This document shows positions 10,085 through 17,013 of a stretch of 64,000 nt of DNA, piece after piece. Below the pieces are notes generated by a model. It saw nothing but the letters and a program-made list of their open reading frames with translations, was not told the DNA's origin and did no database searches. The position numbers were made by a program, and so were the translations under genes. Source of the DNA: Mucilaginibacter sp. L3T2-6 (GTDB lineage Bacteria > Bacteroidota > Bacteroidia > Sphingobacteriales > Sphingobacteriaceae); assembly GCF_030519355.1 (NCBI RefSeq), contig NZ_JAUMKC010000014.1, forward strand, positions 84,058 through 148,057. Direction: 5' to 3'. The number at the start of each line of letters is the position of its first letter. Within the stretch, counting starts at the first letter, position 1.

Positions 10085-10315
10085 ATGAAGACAATATTCT
10101 ATTTTATCGCTTCCTGCTTCATCTCCACTTTCGCTTTTTGGGGCGCATTGGTAGCAAGAAACCCTTTCCCGCTTTATGGCGTAGGCTTCGGCATATGGGC
10201 GCTCTTCATATGGGGTTATAACCAGCGGTCAAAAAGAGAAGCGGATAAACGTTTCCACGAGCGAATGTTCCAGGACTATATGCGGTCTAAAAATCGTAAT
10301 GCAAATCGCTGGTAA
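10085..10315 (+). CDS. Small membrane protein, 76 aa
   Basis: A 76-residue protein with two membrane helices (about 3-22 and 30-46) and a strongly basic cytosolic tail (NQRSKREADKRFHERMFQDYMRSKNRNANRW). No family recognised. It has its own promoter with an embedded palindrome immediately upstream and a hairpin terminator 90 bases downstream, so it seems to be a monocistronic, regulated gene inside the element. The start is the only ATG consistent with the promoter position. Confidence 0.6.
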   Translation: MKTIFYFIASCFISTFAFWGALVARNPFPLYGVGFGIWALFIWGYNQRSKREADKRFHERMFQDYMRSKNRNANRW

Positions 10316-10401
10316 ATGTTATTGATATAATCGTTTTTTAGTATGTTGCGCGCTACTAAAATCGTGGGCAACCCGCTCACAATTGTGATAAGGTTTAGGT
10401 T

Positions 10402-10435
10402 AAAATCCCCAGGCGGCGAGCGCTCTGGGGATTTT
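10402..10435. terminator. Hairpin terminator, probably bidirectional
   Basis: The perfect 11-bp stem AAAATCCCCAG / CTGGGGATTTT encloses a 12-base GC-rich loop. A-rich and T-rich sides make it usable from both strands. It closes the small membrane gene at 10085 and insulates the next gene. Confidence 0.7.
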
Positions 10436-10565
10436 GTTATTATATCACATTTTAGTGATTTTTCTGATTGATTAAGTAACGATTCGGGGCATCGGCAATG
10501 CAAAAATACTACCGTTTAAAGCGGCTTTAATTTCTAATAAATCAAGTCTTTTTTACGTAAACATT

Positions 10566-11516
10566 GTGAAAAAAAAGAATAGAGAAAACAGGTTTCAGAA
10601 AAAGTTAAGCCATAAGGAATCCAATGGAGAGGCATCTGAATATGCGCAGGAATTTCTAAAAACGCCGGAAGACGGGCCGCTGGTTACTGATGATGCCTAT
10701 GCAGAACTGGACGCATTAGAGTATTTTAATAAAAGAAGGCTTCAAAAATTCCGGCAACGCCTGCTCTCCTCAATGAGCTATTATCCTGATGATCTCAGGA
10801 AGATTGAAGCCGGCTTAAGTTCGTACGCCCATAGTGCCGTAATACACACAAGAGAACTTGCAGTACTGGTAAGGTCGCTATCGATGACTTTTGAAAATAT
10901 CTTGCTGGAAAATTATGAAAGCTCGGACGATGCTATAAGGCAGGTGATAAAAGCGAGCTACTTTGATACTACTGACTGGACCAGTGAATTTGATTTAAAG
11001 CCGGAAGATCTGATCACGCCGGATGGATTAAGGCATTACCGTTCCAACGCCAATAAAATAACTATCTCTGCAATGAATCATTGGTTAAGTTATATGGTGA
11101 AAAAGGAAGGCGAAAATTCGCTTGCGCAGCATTACGATGAACTTTTCATACAGAAAGGCGTAAACCATGCCCGGTATTACCAGGAAGTTCAACTTAAAGC
11201 GGATATGTTAAGCGCCTATACCGGTTTGCATCACTTTCCTTTTTTTGAAAGTGATATATTATCGTCCTACTCAATATCTTTCGACGTGGCCGGCAAATTT
11301 ATGGCAGGTACCATTAACAGCAAAGGGCAGCGCAGGTTGATGATTGATGGGCATCCCGAAATGATCGAAGGCAGGATTTTATCATCCTGGATGGTATCAC
11401 CAAGTTTTATCGACGGGCAGTTTGAGATCCTTTGTTTACCAAATCAGTTTACACTATATGTTAATTGGAAGAACTATGATGAAATTGCAGCAGGATTTGG
11501 ATTGTCCAGAACCTGA
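10566..11516 (+). CDS. Unrecognised ICE cargo protein, 316 aa
   Basis: No family recognised. The GTG at 10566 is the likely start, since the protein then begins with the basic stretch KKKNRENRFQKKLSHKE; an ATG later in the frame would remove this tail. The sequence is soluble and mostly helical in the first two thirds (RRLQKFRQRLLSSMSYYPDDLRKIEAGLSS), with a more beta-like C-terminal third (SYSISFDVAGKFMAGTINSKGQRRLMIDGH). There is no catalytic motif I can name. It is flanked by terminator hairpins on both sides of its neighbourhood, so it is an independent cargo gene. Function unknown; its place in the variable region of an ICE makes a host-interaction or defence role possible but unproven. 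Confidence 0.65.
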   Translation: MKKKNRENRFQKKLSHKESNGEASEYAQEFLKTPEDGPLVTDDAYAELDALEYFNKRRLQKFRQRLLSSMSYYPDDLRKIEAGLSSYAHSAVIHTRELAVLVRSLSMTFENILLENYESSDDAIRQVIKASYFDTTDWTSEFDLKPEDLITPDGLRHYRSNANKITISAMNHWLSYMVKKEGENSLAQHYDELFIQKGVNHARYYQEVQLKADMLSAYTGLHHFPFFESDILSSYSISFDVAGKFMAGTINSKGQRRLMIDGHPEMIEGRILSSWMVSPSFIDGQFEILCLPNQFTLYVNWKNYDEIAAGFGLSRT

Positions 11517-11548
11517 TCAGGCTCCGGCCGCCAGGTAATACCGACGTA

Positions 11549-11580
11549 TTTGGTTACTAAGCAGGATATGATTAAATTTG
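11549..11580 (+). promoter_or_regulatory. Bacteroidota-type promoter for the 60-aa ORF
   Basis: TTTG at 11549-11552 and an exact TAnnTTTG box (TAAATTTG, 11573-11580) are separated by 20 bases. Transcription would begin near 11587, leaving a leader of about 65 bases before the ATG at 11652. The exact -7 match supports that the short ORF is real. Confidence 0.6.
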
Positions 11581-11651
11581 TTGTTATCCAATCGTTCAGC
11601 GTTTATACGCTATCCATCGCAAAATCGGTCACTTAAAAACCATTCAAAAAG

Positions 11652-11834
11652 ATGGCAAAGCAAATTTTAGTTACAGGCAACCCCTTTATGGTCACTGCCT
11701 TTTACGGCTCTTTAGCAGAACACTTTATAGCCGGTGAAACGATCATCATCAGATCAGTTAACGGCTGGTGGTGTAAACGAAGTATCAGGCAGGTATTTGC
11801 CCGTGAATACGGTCAGTGCCTTGTTGATCTGTAG
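11652..11834 (+). CDS. Small protein of unknown function, 60 aa
   Basis: A 60-residue ORF with a consensus promoter 72 bases upstream and a hairpin terminator 19 bases downstream, which together argue for a genuine gene. The sequence has beta-like hydrophobic stretches (MAKQILVTGNPFMVTAFYG and GETIIIRSVNGWWCKR). Two adjacent Trp residues and a single Cys follow at about 39-41. No family recognised and no function proposed. Confidence 0.5.
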   Translation: MAKQILVTGNPFMVTAFYGSLAEHFIAGETIIIRSVNGWWCKRSIRQVFAREYGQCLVDL

Positions 11835-11852
11835 GTAAGTTCAGGTAATTGC

Positions 11853-11880
11853 GTTAAAGGCTCGGGAACGGGCCTTTAAC
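11853..11880 (+). terminator. Rho-independent terminator
   Basis: The 12-bp stem GTTAAAGGCTCG / CGGGCCTTTAAC (one G-T pair) closes on a GGAA tetraloop and is followed by TTTA. It ends transcription of the 60-aa gene just before the 377-aa gene begins. Confidence 0.7.
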
Positions 11881-11904
11881 TTTATCCCATATTGCGATAT
11901 AATA

Positions 11905-13038
11905 ATGATTAAAGTAGATTTTGAATTTGAAGCTGAAACAAATACGAACTATCCGATAATTTACTCTAAAGAAGCGTACAGTAAAGCTTATGAGGAAGCT
12001 GTAAAGTTCAAGACAAGCTTTTATGACGCGGCTTATTCCGACGCTGCAAAGGCACATCTGAGTTGGTACGTTGCATACATTGACGGGATCTTAAAAGGTA
12101 AGATATATAAAGATGAGCAGCTTGTGCCTCAGCTTTTTATCGTGGGAGCCATTCGTAAAGAACAAATTAGGGAATTTTTAAATTGTCATCTTTTTGCCGC
12201 TAAAGATTATTGCAATCACCTGATCGAAAACATAAAGCCTGCAACAGTTCGAAGATATGATCATACCCTCCGCAGCCTTGATGTGGACCTTGAACAGCTT
12301 CTTGTTCACTATGAAGTGCAGATCCGCAAATCCGTTGACCGAGTTGCGCCGACGAGCTGGCGTAAACCGGTGCTGAGTCCGAACGATATATTTTCAGCAG
12401 CTAAGGAATTATTTTATATTGAAGACCGTGATACAATCGAAGATCTTTACCTGAGAGACCTGAAACCGATGGTGATGTTCCAAATCAGGCAGATGGTAGA
12501 AATATTCGGAAGACAGATCATTGGTTATACCGATATAGTGGATAAAAAAGATATACCGGTAAAGAAATTCACCCAGGTAGCCTGGGAATTTATTGCAGAA
12601 GAATGCAAAAAAAAATCATCATCCCGGATCGTATTGCCATTTCCCGTGATCTTTATGAAAACATTGAACAGCTGGTCGAATAACTTTGTTCATACAAGTT
12701 ATATCCATAGTGCTTACATTCAATATTATGCATTGCACATTCTTACACTGCTTTTAAAGGGTTCGGGCAGTTCATTCCGTATTTACAATGGAAACATGCA
12801 GCGAAAGGGACATGCTGATATAATGATAAGCAATTATGAAGAGTTGAAAAAAGATTTTGAAATTTATATTAATAGAAGGCAGCCTGGCTTAAAAGTTAAT
12901 TGGCTTCCAATTACACAAATACAAGCTTACATTATTTCCTTGGGCTCAACAGTGCCGCAGTCATTATCATTCTGGGATAAAATCAGATTGTTTTTCCGGC
13001 GTGTTTTCGGGAATATTCTCGGGTTGTTCAACCGCTGA
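11905..13038 (+). CDS. Unrecognised ICE cargo protein, 377 aa
   Basis: No family recognised with confidence. The ATG at 11905 is the first in frame after the terminator. The protein is largely helical. One segment, LNSWSNNFVHTSYIHS (about residues 252-267), recalls the N/R-x-F-V-H motif of uncharacterised all-helical, HEPN-like proteins, but this is weak. The last 30 residues (FWDKIRLFFRRVFGNILGLF) are amphipathic and could bind a membrane. It stands alone between a terminator and the recombinase module, the usual place for variable cargo in an ICE. The stop codon falls inside a 10-bp direct repeat that recurs 69 bases downstream. Confidence 0.65.
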   Translation: MIKVDFEFEAETNTNYPIIYSKEAYSKAYEEAVKFKTSFYDAAYSDAAKAHLSWYVAYIDGILKGKIYKDEQLVPQLFIVGAIRKEQIREFLNCHLFAAKDYCNHLIENIKPATVRRYDHTLRSLDVDLEQLLVHYEVQIRKSVDRVAPTSWRKPVLSPNDIFSAAKELFYIEDRDTIEDLYLRDLKPMVMFQIRQMVEIFGRQIIGYTDIVDKKDIPVKKFTQVAWEFIAEECKKKSSSRIVLPFPVIFMKTLNSWSNNFVHTSYIHSAYIQYYALHILTLLLKGSGSSFRIYNGNMQRKGHADIMISNYEELKKDFEIYINRRQPGLKVNWLPITQIQAYIISLGSTVPQSLSFWDKIRLFFRRVFGNILGLFNR

Positions 13039-13155
13039 TTAATAGGCGAACCCCGAGGGTTAATTATCTTTCTCGTTGAATTGATTTTACTGGTTTGAAA
13101 CCGCTGATAAACAATACTCTTATCTTAATTTCCCGCAGGGTTGAGAAAGATTATT
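13022..13155. repeat. Cluster of short direct and inverted repeats upstream of the recombinase module
   Basis: Three signals overlap here. AACCGCTGAT is repeated directly at 13030-13039 and 13099-13108. AATTATCTTTCTC at 13062-13074 is mirrored at 13143-13155 with 12 of 13 bases matching. A perfect short palindrome GGTTG-TT-CAACC lies at 13022-13033. Their position before the 54-aa and recombinase genes suggests binding sites for a regulator or directionality factor, which is an inference. Confidence 0.45.
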
Positions 13156-13232
13156 ATTGTTCTGTAGTACCGAAACACTTGTCAATTTGATCTAAAAAAA
13201 CACGGCATTATTGCAGCCTTACAGGCTTGATA

Positions 13233-13397
13233 ATGAAACCGATCCTACCTCATAAAAGAAATATCACTCCCGAACAGGCAGTAAAAGTGCTTGCCAAAAA
13301 TGGAATAGTTGCTGACGAAAAAGAAGCGAAGATTATTTTGGATTTCTTATATATTTTGGCTAAATTGACTGTTAATCAATACTTTAACGACACATAA
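13233..13397 (+). CDS. Short conserved-looking protein upstream of the serine recombinase, 54 aa
   Basis: An ATG at 13233 opens a 55-codon frame ending in TAA at 13395-13397, with product beginning MKPILPHKRNITPEQAVKVL. The segment NITPEQAVKVLAKNGIVADEKEAKIILDFLYILAKL reads as a two- or three-helix domain with a helix-turn-helix feel. From memory, similar small ORFs sit directly ahead of serine recombinase genes in other Bacteroidota elements, in plasmids as well as ICEs. It lies 43 bases upstream of the recombinase start. A role as regulator or recombination directionality factor is possible but unproven. Confidence 0.65.
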   Translation: MKPILPHKRNITPEQAVKVLAKNGIVADEKEAKIILDFLYILAKLTVNQYFNDT

Positions 13398-13440
13398 CGC
13401 GGTCGTATTGTAATGCTCTCTTTATCAAATTCTTACTATT

Positions 13441-15006
13441 ATGACTTCTGCTTATTTATACGTCCGTGTAAGTACGGATGAGCAAAAAAGAAAAGGCTAC
13501 TCCCTGCCTGAACAGGAAGACCGTTTACTACGCCACTGTGAATTTAACAACATCGAGGTAAAAGGTATTTTCCGGGAAGACTACTCTGCCAAAAACTTCA
13601 AAAGGCCGGAATGGAACAAATTGTTGACCGTCGTTAAAAACCGTAAAAAGAAAGACCGGGAAAATATCCTTTTCATTAAATGGGACAGGTTTAGCAGGAA
13701 CATTGAATTTGCCTACCAGATGATCGGTATTTTAAGGGCGATCAATGTGCAGGCGATGGCCATCGACCAGCCGATTGATTTTAGCATTCCTGAGAGCACG
13801 GTAATGCTTGCGGTTTATTTATCTATCCCTGAAGCTGAAAATGGAAGACGAGCGTTAAACACCTCCGGTGGTATGCGCAGGGCCAGGAAAGAAGGCCGCT
13901 GGATGGGCGCGGCACCTAAAGGCTACCAAAACCTGGTGTATCCCGATGGAAGGAAGTATATCGCCCCAAAACATCCTGAAGCAGCTTTAATGAAATGGGT
14001 ATTTGAGGAATTGTCTAAAGGTATTCTTGTTGCCGAACAGGTCCGCAAAATTGCTTGTCAGAGAGGCCTCAAATGTGAACGCAATAATTTCTGGAAACTC
14101 ATCCGCAATCCGATGTATGCGGGTATCATCGTAGTTCCCCCATTTGAAAACGAGGAAATGCAGTTTGTAAAATCTCAGCATGAGGCCCTGATATCGCAAA
14201 CACTTTTTTATGAAGTTCAAAACATTTTAAATGGCAATAAGCGCCCTATAGCTACCAAAGTTGTATCAAAGGATATGCTACCGCTACGTGGCTTTTTAGA
14301 GTGCCCGGATTGTAACCGGATGCTAACAGGCAGCGCATCAAAAGGAAGGCACGAACGCTATTATTATTACCATTGCACCGGCACTACCTGTAAATGCAGG
14401 TTCAAGGCAGAAACAGTCAATCAATACTTTGAGGATGAACTGATCAAGTTCAATTTAGCACCGGGTGTTGGCGAACTGTTTAAAATGGTGGTTATGGACG
14501 AATGCAGATCAACCAGCAGGGATGATTTAGATGAAAAGAAAGTTATCTCAAATAGGATTGAAGAGCAGGAATTAATCTTATCTAAGGCCAGGAAAAGGCT
14601 ATTAAAAGAAGAGATTGATGCCGATGATTTTAAAGCGATAAAAGCCGAATGTAATGAAGAATTAAGGCTATTAGAAAGTAAACTGGCGGACCTTCCGGCT
14701 AAATCAAATGAGTTAAAGTCTATTGAGATGCTTTTAGACGTAGTAATAGCCCGATATTCAAATATCCTGCAACACTATAAAAATCAGCCAGTTGAGGAAA
14801 AGAGGAAAATTATTGGTTCGATGTACCCCAAAAATCTATGTTTTGACGGAACCCAACATCGAACCGCTTATTTGAGTGAACCACTTTCTCTTATCTTGCT
14901 GATAAACAGCAATTTACAAGGCAAAAAAAGAGGGGAAAAGTTGTCTTTTTACAACCTTTCCCCTCAAGTAGCCCGTAGGGGAATCGAACCCCTGTTTCAA
15001 GAATGA
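13441..15006 (+). CDS. Large serine recombinase (ICE integrase)
   Basis: A 521-residue large serine recombinase that should integrate and excise the element. The N-terminal catalytic domain starts YLYVRVSTDEQ with nucleophile Ser11, and carries the usual arginine patch around DRFSRN and GRRALNTSGGMRRARKEGRW. A Recombinase domain follows, then a zinc ribbon beginning with CPDC near residue 288 and ending CTGTTCKC, then a coiled coil. The last 12 codons lie inside the tRNA-Glu gene (antisense to it), and the preceding dozen lie in that tRNA's terminator. The C-terminal residues QVARRGIEPLFQE are therefore a translation of host tRNA sequence. The natural end of the protein may differ in the excised circle. 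Confidence 0.9.
   Translation: MTSAYLYVRVSTDEQKRKGYSLPEQEDRLLRHCEFNNIEVKGIFREDYSAKNFKRPEWNKLLTVVKNRKKKDRENILFIKWDRFSRNIEFAYQMIGILRAINVQAMAIDQPIDFSIPESTVMLAVYLSIPEAENGRRALNTSGGMRRARKEGRWMGAAPKGYQNLVYPDGRKYIAPKHPEAALMKWVFEELSKGILVAEQVRKIACQRGLKCERNNFWKLIRNPMYAGIIVVPPFENEEMQFVKSQHEALISQTLFYEVQNILNGNKRPIATKVVSKDMLPLRGFLECPDCNRMLTGSASKGRHERYYYYHCTGTTCKCRFKAETVNQYFEDELIKFNLAPGVGELFKMVVMDECRSTSRDDLDEKKVISNRIEEQELILSKARKRLLKEEIDADDFKAIKAECNEELRLLESKLADLPAKSNELKSIEMLLDVVIARYSNILQHYKNQPVEEKRKIIGSMYPKNLCFDGTQHRTAYLSEPLSLILLINSNLQGKKRGEKLSFYNLSPQVARRGIEPLFQE
14931..14964 (-). terminator. Terminator of the tRNA-Glu gene
   Basis: On the minus strand a 14-bp stem (one G-T pair) with a six-base loop is followed by a run of seven T residues, directly downstream of the tRNA 3' end. 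It overlaps the 3' end of the convergent recombinase coding sequence. Confidence 0.8.
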
Positions 15007-15040
15007 AAATCTTGCGTCCTAACCCCTAGACGAACGGGCC
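14969..15040 (-). tRNA. tRNA-Glu (anticodon TTC)
   Basis: On the minus strand the 72-base sequence folds as a full cloverleaf: acceptor GGCCCGT pairs with ACGGGCT (the end pair is a G-T wobble), the anticodon stem CAAGA/TCTTG holds the loop TTTTCAT with anticodon TTC, and the T-arm carries GGTTCGATTCC. The discriminator base is A and CCA is not encoded. The gene is intact. Its 3' end is overlapped by the 3' end of the ICE recombinase gene, which fits use of this tRNA as the element's integration site. Confidence 0.95.
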
Positions 15041-15094
15041 ATTTTTGGCTTTTCCCGCTGCTTTGAATCGTTATGACCCTTTGTTTTGGGATTG

Positions 15095-15102
15095 CAAAGA
15101 TA
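15095..15102 (-). promoter_or_regulatory. -7 box of the tRNA-Glu promoter
   Basis: On the minus strand TATCTTTG is an exact match to the Bacteroidota TAnnTTTG box, 55 bases upstream of the tRNA start. The region about 20 bases further upstream is T-rich without a perfect TTTG. Confidence 0.6.
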
Positions 15103-15260
15103 AGCGTAAAATGGATAATTAAAAATATTTTTAAAAAAAAGTAGGGAAAGTTTAAAGATCAGTAAACATCGGAACGGCCTGACAATAATCGAAGAATTTT
15201 ACGGCCAGATGAACGGCCTATGCATCAGCATTTTACACCCTAACCATTACACCTTTCAGC

Positions 15261-15313
15261 CTTTACTGTCTTTCCGGACTTTACTGACTTTCCGACTAAA
15301 ACCTTTATCTTTA
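15261..15313 (+). promoter_or_regulatory. Putative promoter and tandem operator of the ergothioneine operon
   Basis: Two adjacent 18-base copies, CTTTACTGTCTTTCCGGA (15261-15278) and CTTTACTGACTTTCCGAC (15279-15296), agree at 15 of 18 positions. They are followed by TATCTTTA (15306-15313), a 7 of 8 match to the TAnnTTTG box, 23 bases before the first ATG of the operon at 15337. The repeats cover the -33 region, so they could bind an activator or repressor. This is inferred from layout only. Confidence 0.45.
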
Positions 15314-15336
15314 TACTACATATCTAACCAACCTAT

Positions 15337-15618
15337 ATGAAAGCAGTATGGAACAACCAGGTGATTGCCGAGAGCAATGACACCATTGTAGTTGAAAACA
15401 ATCATTATTTCCCTAAAGAAAGCGTTAAGGCCGAGTACCTGGAGCCGTCGCCGGCACATACTACCTGCCCATGGAAGGGAGTAGCATCTTATTATACCCT
15501 TAAGGTAGACGGCCAGGAAAACCGCGACGCGGCCTGGTATTACCCCGACCCCAAGCCCGCCGCCGCAAACATTACCAACTACGTAGCGTTCTGGAAGGGT
15601 GTTAAGGTAACCGAATAA
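15337..15618 (+). CDS. DUF427 family protein
   Basis: A 93-residue single-domain protein of the DUF427 family, recognisable by AVWNNQVIAES near the start, a conserved YFP, and the CPWKGVASYYTL signature near residues 46-57 followed by AAWYYPDPKPAA. The family is widespread and has a small beta-barrel-like fold with no established activity. It is the first gene of a six-gene operon: the next ATG is only three bases after its stop codon. Being the leader gene of an ergothioneine operon is a notable context for a protein of unknown function. Confidence 0.88.
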   Translation: MKAVWNNQVIAESNDTIVVENNHYFPKESVKAEYLEPSPAHTTCPWKGVASYYTLKVDGQENRDAAWYYPDPKPAAANITNYVAFWKGVKVTE

Positions 15619-15621
15619 ACC

Positions 15622-17007
15622 ATGAAGCAATACGATGCAATAATAATTGGTGCGGGGCAGGCCGGCGGTCCGCTGGCAAAAAAACTGGCTGAAGCGGGCA
15701 AAAAGACTGCGATAATTGAAAAACGCTGGGTGGGCGGCACGTGCGTAAACGATGGCTGCACGCCTACCAAAACCATGATAGCTTCAGCAAAGATGGCTTA
15801 CTTAGCCGCCAATAGTTCGCCGCTCGGCATTAAAATTAAAAACTACTCGGTAGACCTGGCAAAGATTAAAAAACGCAAGGACGATATAGTGCACAAATCG
15901 CGCAGCGGCAACCAGAAAGGGATAGAAAAAACGCAGAACCTTGACCTGCTTTTTGGCGAAGCCCGCTTTACCGGCGAAAAAACTGTTGAAGTAAAACTAA
16001 ACAGCGGCCGAACCAAAGAGCTGAAAGCCGACCTGATTTTCATTAATACGGGCGCCAAGCCACTGATCCCTGAAATTGAAGGGATCGAAGAAACAGGTTA
16101 TCTTGATTCTACTTCGATTATGGACCTTACCTCCGTACCGGGCCATTTGCTGGTTATAGGCGGCAACTATATCGGGCTGGAGTTTGGACAGATGTTCCGG
16201 AGGTTCGGCAGCAAGGTAACAGTTATTGAAAAATCCGGCAGGATTGTATCGCGCGAGGATGAAGACATTTCGGAAGAACTGACAAAAATCCTTCAGGCTG
16301 AGGACATTGATATCCGTGTAAATTCTACGGTTACTAAATTTAAAAGGAAACAAGGCGGCAAAATCATTGCAACCGTAAACACAAATGGTGCGGAAGAAAA
16401 AATCAAATGCTCGCATGTGCTGATAGCCTCGGGCCGCGTACCGCAGTCGAAGGCGCTTCAACTGGATGTCACAGGCGTGAAGGCTGATGACAGAGGTTAC
16501 ATAACGGTTAACGACCAACTGGAAACCAATGTAAAAGGCATTTACGCTTTGGGTGATGTAAAGCCGGGACCGGCATTTACGCACATTAGCTATAACGATT
16601 ATACCATCGTATACCGTAATCTAATTGAAAAACAAAACCTTTCAATAAAAGACAGGCCTGTACCCTACTGTATGTTCACCGACCCGCAGCTTGGCCATGT
16701 CGGCATCAGCGAAACCGAAGCAAAAAAACAGGGGATAAAATATAAAGTAGCCAAATTGCCTATGGCCCACGTAGCGCGCGCCATCGAAACCGGCGATACC
16801 CGCGGCTTTATGAAGGCCATTGTTGACCCTGATACTAAAAAGATACTTGGCGCAACGGTGCTCGGTCCGGAAGGAGGAGAAATTATGACTGTTCTGCAGA
16901 TTGCCATGGAGGGCGGCATTACTTACGATAGGATTCGCTACTGTGTTTTCGCGCATCCGTTGTATGCAGAATCCTTAAACAACCTTTTCCTGGGGATGGA
17001 GGATTAA
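15622..17007 (+). CDS. FAD-dependent pyridine nucleotide-disulfide oxidoreductase
   Basis: A 461-residue class I flavoprotein disulfide reductase. The FAD-binding site reads GAGQAGG (10-16), the redox-active pair is C41-VNDG-C46 within GGTCVNDGCTPTK, the NAD(P)H fold begins LLVIGGNYIGLEFG, and the C-terminal dimer region has the His-Pro-x3-Glu motif (AHPLYAES). It resembles mercuric reductases but lacks their N-terminal metal-binding domain and the C-terminal cysteine pair, so mercury reduction is unlikely. It lies three bases after the DUF427 gene and six bases before the ABC ATPase gene. In this operon a low-molecular-weight thiol or disulfide substrate is plausible; reduction of an ergothioneine-related disulfide is my inference. 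Confidence 0.85.
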   Translation: MKQYDAIIIGAGQAGGPLAKKLAEAGKKTAIIEKRWVGGTCVNDGCTPTKTMIASAKMAYLAANSSPLGIKIKNYSVDLAKIKKRKDDIVHKSRSGNQKGIEKTQNLDLLFGEARFTGEKTVEVKLNSGRTKELKADLIFINTGAKPLIPEIEGIEETGYLDSTSIMDLTSVPGHLLVIGGNYIGLEFGQMFRRFGSKVTVIEKSGRIVSREDEDISEELTKILQAEDIDIRVNSTVTKFKRKQGGKIIATVNTNGAEEKIKCSHVLIASGRVPQSKALQLDVTGVKADDRGYITVNDQLETNVKGIYALGDVKPGPAFTHISYNDYTIVYRNLIEKQNLSIKDRPVPYCMFTDPQLGHVGISETEAKKQGIKYKVAKLPMAHVARAIETGDTRGFMKAIVDPDTKKILGATVLGPEGGEIMTVLQIAMEGGITYDRIRYCVFAHPLYAESLNNLFLGMED

Positions 17008-17013
17008 AGCCCG

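Larger units (their letters stand above)
1..15006. mobile_element. Right-hand part of an integrative and conjugative element (ICE)
   Basis: The segment has the genes expected of a Bacteroidota conjugative element: a giant helicase/methylase-family protein, a TraG coupling ATPase, a lytic M23 peptidase, an ArdC antirestriction protein, a DUF4099/DUF3945-like protein, short overlapping ORFs of unknown function and a large serine recombinase. The right border is set by the recombinase reading into a tRNA-Glu gene; to the right of that tRNA only ordinary metabolic genes follow. The left border, relaxase and mating-pore genes must lie outside the window, so I cannot say whether the element is complete. 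The helicase frameshift suggests possible decay. Boundaries are inferred, because no second copy of the attachment site is visible here. Confidence 0.8.

Noticed and set aside
15208..15339. A 43-codon frame before the ergothioneine operon
   Set aside because: It overlaps the likely promoter and tandem repeats and its composition is not protein-like.
15622..17007. Mercuric reductase and hence a mercury-resistance operon
   Set aside because: The C-terminal vicinal cysteines and the N-terminal metal-binding domain of MerA are missing, and no merR, merT or merP gene is present.
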